Positions 58,501 to 64,000 of a DNA stretch of 64,000 nucleotides are shown here, piece by piece. A model generated the notes under the pieces. That model saw only the letters and a program-made list of their open reading frames with translations. It did not search any database and was not told where the DNA came from. Source of the stretch: Antedon mediterranea (Eukaryota; Echinodermata; Crinoidea; Comatulida; Antedonidae); assembly GCF_964355755.1 (NCBI RefSeq), contig NC_092679.1, positions 2,356,001-2,420,000 of the forward strand, in the 5' to 3' direction. The translations under genes were made by a program, and so were the position numbers. How positions within the stretch are numbered: position 1 is the first letter of the stretch; each line of letters starts with the position of its first letter.

Positions 58501-61500
58501 ACCTTTGACCTTATGTTACCTTCAACCTCCAATAATCCTCGATTAATATTTATTATCACGTGTAAACGTGTATTATTAACATTGTCAACATTTTGTTAAA
58601 TGTGACCTTATGTTAATGATAACCTCCAAGATCAAATTGTAATTAAGACCGTCTGTGAATTGTATTGAGTCAAGAAAGCAAGTAAAAGCATTATTAAGAT
58701 TATCCGCAAGGTGATATCGACCGGTTGCTAAGGAAACACAGCTTTGGTCAGCATTAACAAATGTGTTATTTGGAATTTCAAATGTAGTTCAGTTGTTACA
58801 GTATAGTATAATTACATGAATTTACAGGATCGTGTGTTCTTTAGTATAGTCAGTGCTAGACGAAAGTTTACACACTAACACGTTTGTGTCGCCCGATTCT
58901 CAGTTCTGTAGGCCTATCTCCACACAATTTGTATCAGTTTATCATAGGAGCAAATTCAATAATGCAGCATCTGTGATGCCTGTATCATAGGGTTAGATTA
59001 AGGGTTAGACTTTGCATATGTGTTTTACATGTGATGCTGTATAACGGAATCTGTCTATAATAGTCGCTATCCAATCGAGTTTGAACAATACCATGAAATG
59101 AAGTGGTCTAATGGTTAGGGCAACTGCATATCAAGCAGACGGTCCGAGTTCGAGTCTCGGTTGGAGCGACTTTTTCTCATTCTCACAGATTTCCTCATCT
59201 TTATCGTTTAAAATTAATTAATTAAATTTCAGTATATCACCGGGCGGTTTAGAATTAATGTTCTTTGCCTGATTTGTTTATATAAATAAATATAGATACA
59301 GTACCAAAAATCTCATTTTGTAGACAAATTATCCCGCATGAAGTTATCAGAGATACTAATACTAAAAGACGACGCATTTCATTGGTTTCCGTTTGATACT
59401 AATTTCTACTAACCAACCCACCCGTTTGACATTCAATCTAAAGGGCGAGCGCAACCAGTGGGAGTAATATATCAAAATCAATTGTAGTTTTTGTTTAATA
59501 AACGATATTTTTCTGACAGGAGTCCCAGCAGTTTATTAGTTAGGGTCAATCATAACAATATTCACGCAATATTTTATGACTGTGTGACAATCTCCCACGT
59601 TTAAGCCTTGGGTCTTATATTATACAGTGGCTGCTAAATTGTCACTCTTCATTTGAAACCAAAATATTACCCATAACCACAATTACTACCCATAACCACG
59701 TAACCTTTTCAAAGCCCGCTGGGATACAATCATTACTGTTTACATAATGGCAATTAAGTAGATGAATGTGTACTTTGTTTTTAACAAGAATTGCAAAAGT
59801 GAGTTGTCATAACTGCGGGGTATACATTTCGAATGTTTTTGTCTCTTCGGACGACTGATGGCAGCCGATTAAGGAAAGAGCACCTCGAGACATTACAAAA
59901 AGCGCGGGAACAAAATTATCGCCTCACTTCGTTTACGCCAATTTACAATTTTATCAAATTCGACAACTATAGATGGGATAATATGTCAGATTTTCGGTAC
60001 TGTTTTTCTTCCGTAAAAATGACAATGATTCATGACTTGCTGAACCTTAACATTTTAATCGTGGTGGTTATAGGGAGAAAGGCTATACCTAAACGTAAAT
60101 ATACGTAAGATAATAATGCTATGGTATTGTATAGCCGATTATCTACTGTAGCGATTTTTAAAAACCCCTGTACTATATAATTTGTATAGTATCATAGGAA
60201 AATTCATTTGACGACTGTACCATAGGCCTAGCCTTGCCCCAAGTCTGTATTTATTGACTTTTTTTATGTTAGTCCACCAGTCGACGTTTCGAGTTTTGTC
60301 TGAAAATACAAGCTCAAATAGTATACGTATGAAACGCAATATGCGCCAAAGTATTATATTTTTACTAATATTAAGTCAAAACTCCATCTGGAACCCAGAC
60401 TACGAAACGCCTAACTAAATTGTACTTAACATACAGGCGTTGAGTAAAACCCATCTTCACGCCATCAATACATAACTGACGTGCGTACACTACCGATATA
60501 TTGCCAGCAATACGGTATCAGATTTGTATTCCTTTTATTTATTTTTTTTTTCTCTCTCTCTCTCTCTTGTGGTTTACCACCACTTAATTAATTCTTAGAT
60601 ATTTTCTTACATGATAATAAAATCCCGTAAATTCTCTACTTTTTTCGTAATTTTTTGTTTTCTCATTGTCTTACTTTTTTAGACTTTAGTTGGTGCGATA
60701 ATGTGATATTATGTTACTAATGACGTCATTTGCTATGTGTTCTTAATGTGTAAGGCTACATCGGATATTGCCAATCAATATATTCATCAAGTAATATCTA
60801 GCTTTAGTTTAGTTCTATACCCATCCCTTTAATTGATCCGTGCAACTTCAATAGATCATATACTTTGTGATAATTAGTAATCAATCAATTTATAATCAAC
60901 TTACTGAATCTTCAAACGCGTTGATGACGTCATACGGTAGACATGACAACAGGTCAATGATAAACCACGATTTCAAATAGTTCATACGAATAATCTTTGG
61001 ATCGGAAACAACCTCACCACCAGGGCCGACAAAAGTTGTATGAAAGTTTAATATAACATCTATGAAAAACACTATATCGACAATACCATCTATGACTAAC
61101 ACGACGTATTCCCCCGTGGACTTGGACTGAAAGGCGACATTTAAAGGCACTGCAACGGCGGTGTAAAACGTTAGAACTAGTATTATCCAGTCCCATATAG
61201 TTTTGAATGTACAGTAGTGTAAAATGATGTGTGGCGGTGTTTTAGGCGCTTCCAGTCTGTATTGTGGTAAAATATCGGCGTCCATATTCATCATCTTGAA
61301 TATAGGAAAGAAAATGAAATTATATGAATTAATATAAATAATAAATTGAAATAAAAATGATTATCATCCTCATCAGAATCATAAAAATCGTCATCACATT
61401 CACCACGAATTATTATCAAAATCAAACTCATCAACATAATTATTAACATAAATATTAACAACATCATACTCATACATCATCATTATCATCATCTTTATCA

Positions 61501-64000
61501 TTTTCATCATCGGCGTCGTCATCATCATCATCAACATCATCATCATCATCATTATCACCATCATTATCATTATCACCATCATTATTATCAACATCGTATC
61601 ATCATCAATATCATCATCATCATCATCATCATCATCATATTGATCATCATTTTCATTATCCTCATCATCCTCATCAATCGTCGTCGTCATCATCATTATC
61701 ATCAACAACAACATCATCGCCATTATCGTTATCATCATTCATCATCATTAATTGATGCAATTTTATTTTTTAATGTACATAACCTAAATTACGACAATAA
61801 ATGTTTTTGTCAATTCCAAAACTCGTTTAAAATTCAAATTGTTACTATATATAATTGATGTAATTAAACATATTTTACATTAACCTATCTACAGAACGCC
61901 CTCTGGCCACTAGTATTCATTTATGCAAACGGGACTTCGATTTGTTTGATTATTGCCTCAATATTTTAGCGTATACGATCCTCGTATCAACTTACATTTT
62001 GAATTGAAGAACGGAAATAATATAACTACAATTTCTCATTTTTATTTTTCATAAAATTGAAAACAAATACGAAAGATTTTGTGAATTCAAAAGTATCACT
62101 TTTTTAACGCCACAGATTTAATTTCAATATATCAATTGAAATTAAATCGTATAATAAGTATTCATACACCGGCACCTACGTCATAGTCACGTCATCACTA
62201 TTACCAACAAAACAACCACTACCATTACAACAAACTGTTACCGGGTTTACTACAGCATGCGATTGTACCACAATGGAACACTTTGCACCAAACCGAACCT
62301 ATCACCGATTAACAGCCACTGACACTGCGTGTCATCTTCGACAACCACTGGCCACAAGCAATTGACAACCAATATACCACAACGCAACCATTTTATACCA
62401 CAACCACTGGGTATCATTCACACTATCACCATGCAAATACTACCATAATATACTACACTATCAAACTTTATGTGACAAAAACATGTGATGTATCCATATA
62501 TATAAACATGATGATGTCATATCACTACCATATTTGTGCACATCACCACCTTTTTTGTGCACATCACACCTTTTTTTGTCAAACTAGTTTGATAGTGTGG
62601 ACAGAGCTTAACGTATTGTAACATGTGCTATACGTACGTGTGATATCTGAGTGATTTGAGCCTTGTTTACCACATCAACCTTTGGCAAATGTTGTGATAC
62701 TTGATTGAGAACAGATCGGCTTCGAGTTACACTTCTAGCTAACCGGGCAAACCGCCCCATTCCCGCTAAAAAAAAAGAAAAAAAAAATGTTTACGTCATA
62801 GATTTATATAATACCTGTTTTTTTTCTTATGTGCTGCAATAGGCGAAAATTCGAAATAAAAGCAAATTGAATTGAATATAGGCCTAGGCTCTCAAAAGAC
62901 AATTATACATGATTTGTTCGTAGTTAAAATAAGTCTCGTAAATAAAGTTTATAATAAATATAAAAGAAAAAGATTATCCAAAAAATACTGAAATAAAAGT
63001 AAGCTATACCATACTTTGGAAGATATGCAAATTTGTGAAACTTTATTATGAATATTCAATAGGTAGTTTTTTTTTAAGATTTGCGCCCTCTATCAAAGCT
63101 AAAACTTTTTTGACAGTTCTCAGGCGACCAAAAATTCAATACGTTAAAGCGTCAATATTTGAGGTTTTTACTTATTAATGGTTAGCATTATATTAATATA
63201 TCTAGCATTATGGAATCTTTCTTTCCTTTATGATGTTTCTTCGAAAGCTCTATCTACACTATCAACTATGTGACAAAACAAATGTGATGTGCCCATATAT
63301 GGACACAATGACGTTATATCACTATACCATATTTGAGTACATCACACGTTTTTTTTTGTCAAACTAGTTTGATAGTGTGGACAGAGCTTAAGGCCGTTTG
63401 ATGTCCTCACCAAGGCTTAGGGTTATTGTGAGTAATACAAACAATACATTCTTTATTGATGTTTTATAATGTAGTTTTTTAATACAGTAATAATATAATA
63501 TAGATTTTTTAAACAATATATAGTGAGTTATCAATGTCATACAGCTCCATGCTATTGCAACACATATCTCATAGAAAAAAAAAGAATATATTATGGTGAA
63601 CTATAAATACATCGTGTACCCTGTTACCTTTAAAAAGTAATTGCTTTGAATGTCAGACAGTTTTGAAATACATGATATCATCAGCAATATATGCATCATT
63701 ATAAACTAATTACCATAGCAACGAATTTAATGATTTTGATATTTTCGATTAATTTTGTTTGTTCATTGCGATAAAAAACGATCGCTCTGAATATAGTCTG
63801 CGATTAAACATCTTTATTTGCGCAGTAACAACAAAAATGTAAAAACGATAACGTAATATCTTTAATACAATATCTAAAAGATAAAATATCGATTTACTTA
63901 TAACAATTTAATAGCAATTGCTTTTTAATATACACGCGCAGAACAACGCTACTACCGGTATTTGACAATTTGGTGCATATATTACCTGCGCAATTAAGGT
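49555..64000 (-). CDS. KCNH1: EAG-type voltage-gated potassium channel (KCNH1/KCNH5 group), partial at 5' end
   Basis: EAG channels are plasma-membrane tetramers that open on depolarisation. Minus-strand exons: a probable exon end at 64000-63986, then 62765-62638, 61294-60905, 57558-57159, 53180-52981, 52746-52494, 51580-51384 and 50580-49555. All are GT-AG and in phase, giving about 863 codons. In order: [19 protein letters not shown] linker; [20 protein letters not shown] and S1-S3 ([54 protein letters not shown]); S4 [21 protein letters not shown]5; filter SVGFGN; S6 [18 protein letters not shown]-linker; the cyclic-nucleotide-binding-homology domain ([29 protein letters not shown]) with the intrinsic-ligand-type LTYNL; then a proline-rich tail and a tetramerising coiled coil ([20 protein letters not shown]) preceded by KTESGDSGI as in KCNH1. 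The PAS domain exons are off the window. KCNH1 and KCNH5 are vertebrate co-orthologues, so the symbol is approximate. Confidence 0.93.
52200..52302. repeat. CA-rich microsatellite
   Basis: ACACACAC runs alternating with two AGATCAACAG blocks, in the KCNH intron between the two exons of the nucleotide-binding-homology domain, just before a family 2 element at 52331-52465. Confidence 0.8.
53460..54240 (+). repeat. repeat pair with (GTCG/GTCT)n tracts in a KCNH intron
   Basis: Two blocks, 53460-53580 and 54125-54240, each with CACTATGTCGGTCGGTC, TCTGTCTGTCTG and GGTCCGGTATCACTATGC. The first starts with the palindrome TAGTCGCGTGGAAGCGACT. The sequence between them (53580-54120) has many GCGC steps (GCGCGCACTGCGCG) and may be the body of the same element. 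Confidence 0.65.
56573..57023. mobile_element. pogo/Tigger-like terminal-repeat element turned into a 16-17 bp minisatellite
   Basis: Begins CAGTGAAACCC and ends CAGAAGAGAGGTTC, whose complement GAACCTCTCTTCTG resembles pogo/Tigger-type ends. Between 56738 and 57005 lie about 16 copies of CCCCTTAATATCGGTGT, with CCCTTAATATCGGTGTTC variants. No transposase frame. Confidence 0.55.
57885..57985. repeat. 28-bp AT-rich tandem repeat
   Basis: Four copies of AATTTATAATTGAATTAATA plus AAAATC, in the KCNH intron between the S4-S6 exon and the S1-S3 exon. Confidence 0.8.
58385..58632. repeat. about 120-bp tandem repeat, 2.5 copies
   Basis: TTTGACCTTATGTTA, AATCCTCGATT, TTATCAC and ATTGTCAACATTTTGTTAAA recur in the same order twice, with a partial third. 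Located in the same KCNH intron. Confidence 0.7.
59062..59225 (+). repeat. tRNA-derived SINE copy
   Basis: AGTCGCT at 59062 can pair with AGCGACT at 59165-59171. Between them are GTGGTCTAATGGTTAGGG (A box), CTGCATATCAAGCAG (anticodon-like arm) and GAGTTCGAGTCTCGG (B box). The tail TCTCATTCTCACAGATTTCC matches the copy at 3677-3835. About 30 extra bases sit between the 5' stem and the A box in both copies, so this is a family feature. Confidence 0.65.
61430..61745. repeat. ATC trinucleotide repeat region
   Basis: About 300 bp of interrupted ATC/ATT repeats (for example ATCATCATCATCATCATC near 61611) just upstream, on the minus strand, of the KCNH exon 61294-60905. It creates artificial open frames rich in Met/Asp or His. 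It is intronic. Confidence 0.85.
62766..63985. other. KCNH intron at the right edge
   Basis: Holds a poly-pyrimidine acceptor (minus strand TTTTTTTTTAG) for exon 62765-62638 and a family 1 element at 63244-63390. Beyond that it shows no exon-like sequence until GCGCAG|GTAATA at 63986 on the minus strand, whose phase fits the next exon. Confidence 0.5.

Noticed and set aside
61400-61738. 112-codon methionine/aspartate-rich minus-strand frame
   Set aside because: Translation of the ATC trinucleotide repeat, next to but outside the KCNH S1-S3 exon.
49555-64000. HCN or CNG channel instead of EAG
   Set aside because: The filter SVGFGN, the [19 protein letters not shown] block, LTYNL and the C-terminal coiled coil fit EAG; HCN channels have a different S4 and filter context.

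Overview
The window is animal nuclear DNA. Every recognisable gene is split into many short exons by AT-rich introns with canonical splice sites, and the introns and intergenic DNA are crowded with short inverted-repeat elements, tRNA-derived SINEs and minisatellites. The gene content and the repeat style suggest a deuterostome invertebrate, most likely an echinoderm. That identification is an inference, and I cannot name the species.

Five protein-coding genes were reconstructed by joining exons by hand. Every splice junction keeps the reading frame. From left to right they are: (1) the last two exons of FBXO28 (+, 283-1463); (2) an ETAA1-like ATR activator/RPA-binding protein (-, 7890-4600, 7 exons, 494 aa); (3) HHAT-A, an MBOAT-family Hedgehog acyltransferase (+, 8694-14267, 11 coding exons, 539 aa); (4) HHAT-B, a second, diverged HHAT with the same 11-exon plan spread over almost 18 kb (+, 19475-37310, 530 aa); (5) an EAG-type voltage-gated potassium channel of the KCNH1/KCNH5 group (-, from beyond 64000 down to 49555), lacking only its N-terminal PAS exons, which lie off the right edge.

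FBXO28 and ETAA1 are tail to tail. ETAA1 and HHAT-A are head to head across about 0.8 kb. HHAT-A and HHAT-B are a head-to-tail tandem pair. HHAT-B and KCNH are tail to tail across a 12 kb gene-poor interval. To my knowledge HHAT and KCNH1 are also tail-to-tail neighbours in mammals, so this looks like a very old gene neighbourhood. The genes do not form one pathway: HHAT lipidates Hedgehog ligands in the secretory pathway, ETAA1 works at replication forks, FBXO28 is an SCF ubiquitin-ligase subunit, and KCNH is a membrane channel.

The non-coding part has its own structure. One foldback family (termini AAGCTCTGTCTACACTATC) occurs about 20 times. A second (termini AAGCTTGGTTCCCACT) occurs about 10 times. 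A third type, at 15909-19289, is a head-to-head pair of 1.5-1.7 kb elements whose ends are arrays of the palindrome GCGCAATTTGAAATTGCGC; the left member carries two tRNA-Val(AAC)-like genes. Several minisatellites appear to be internal expansions of these elements.
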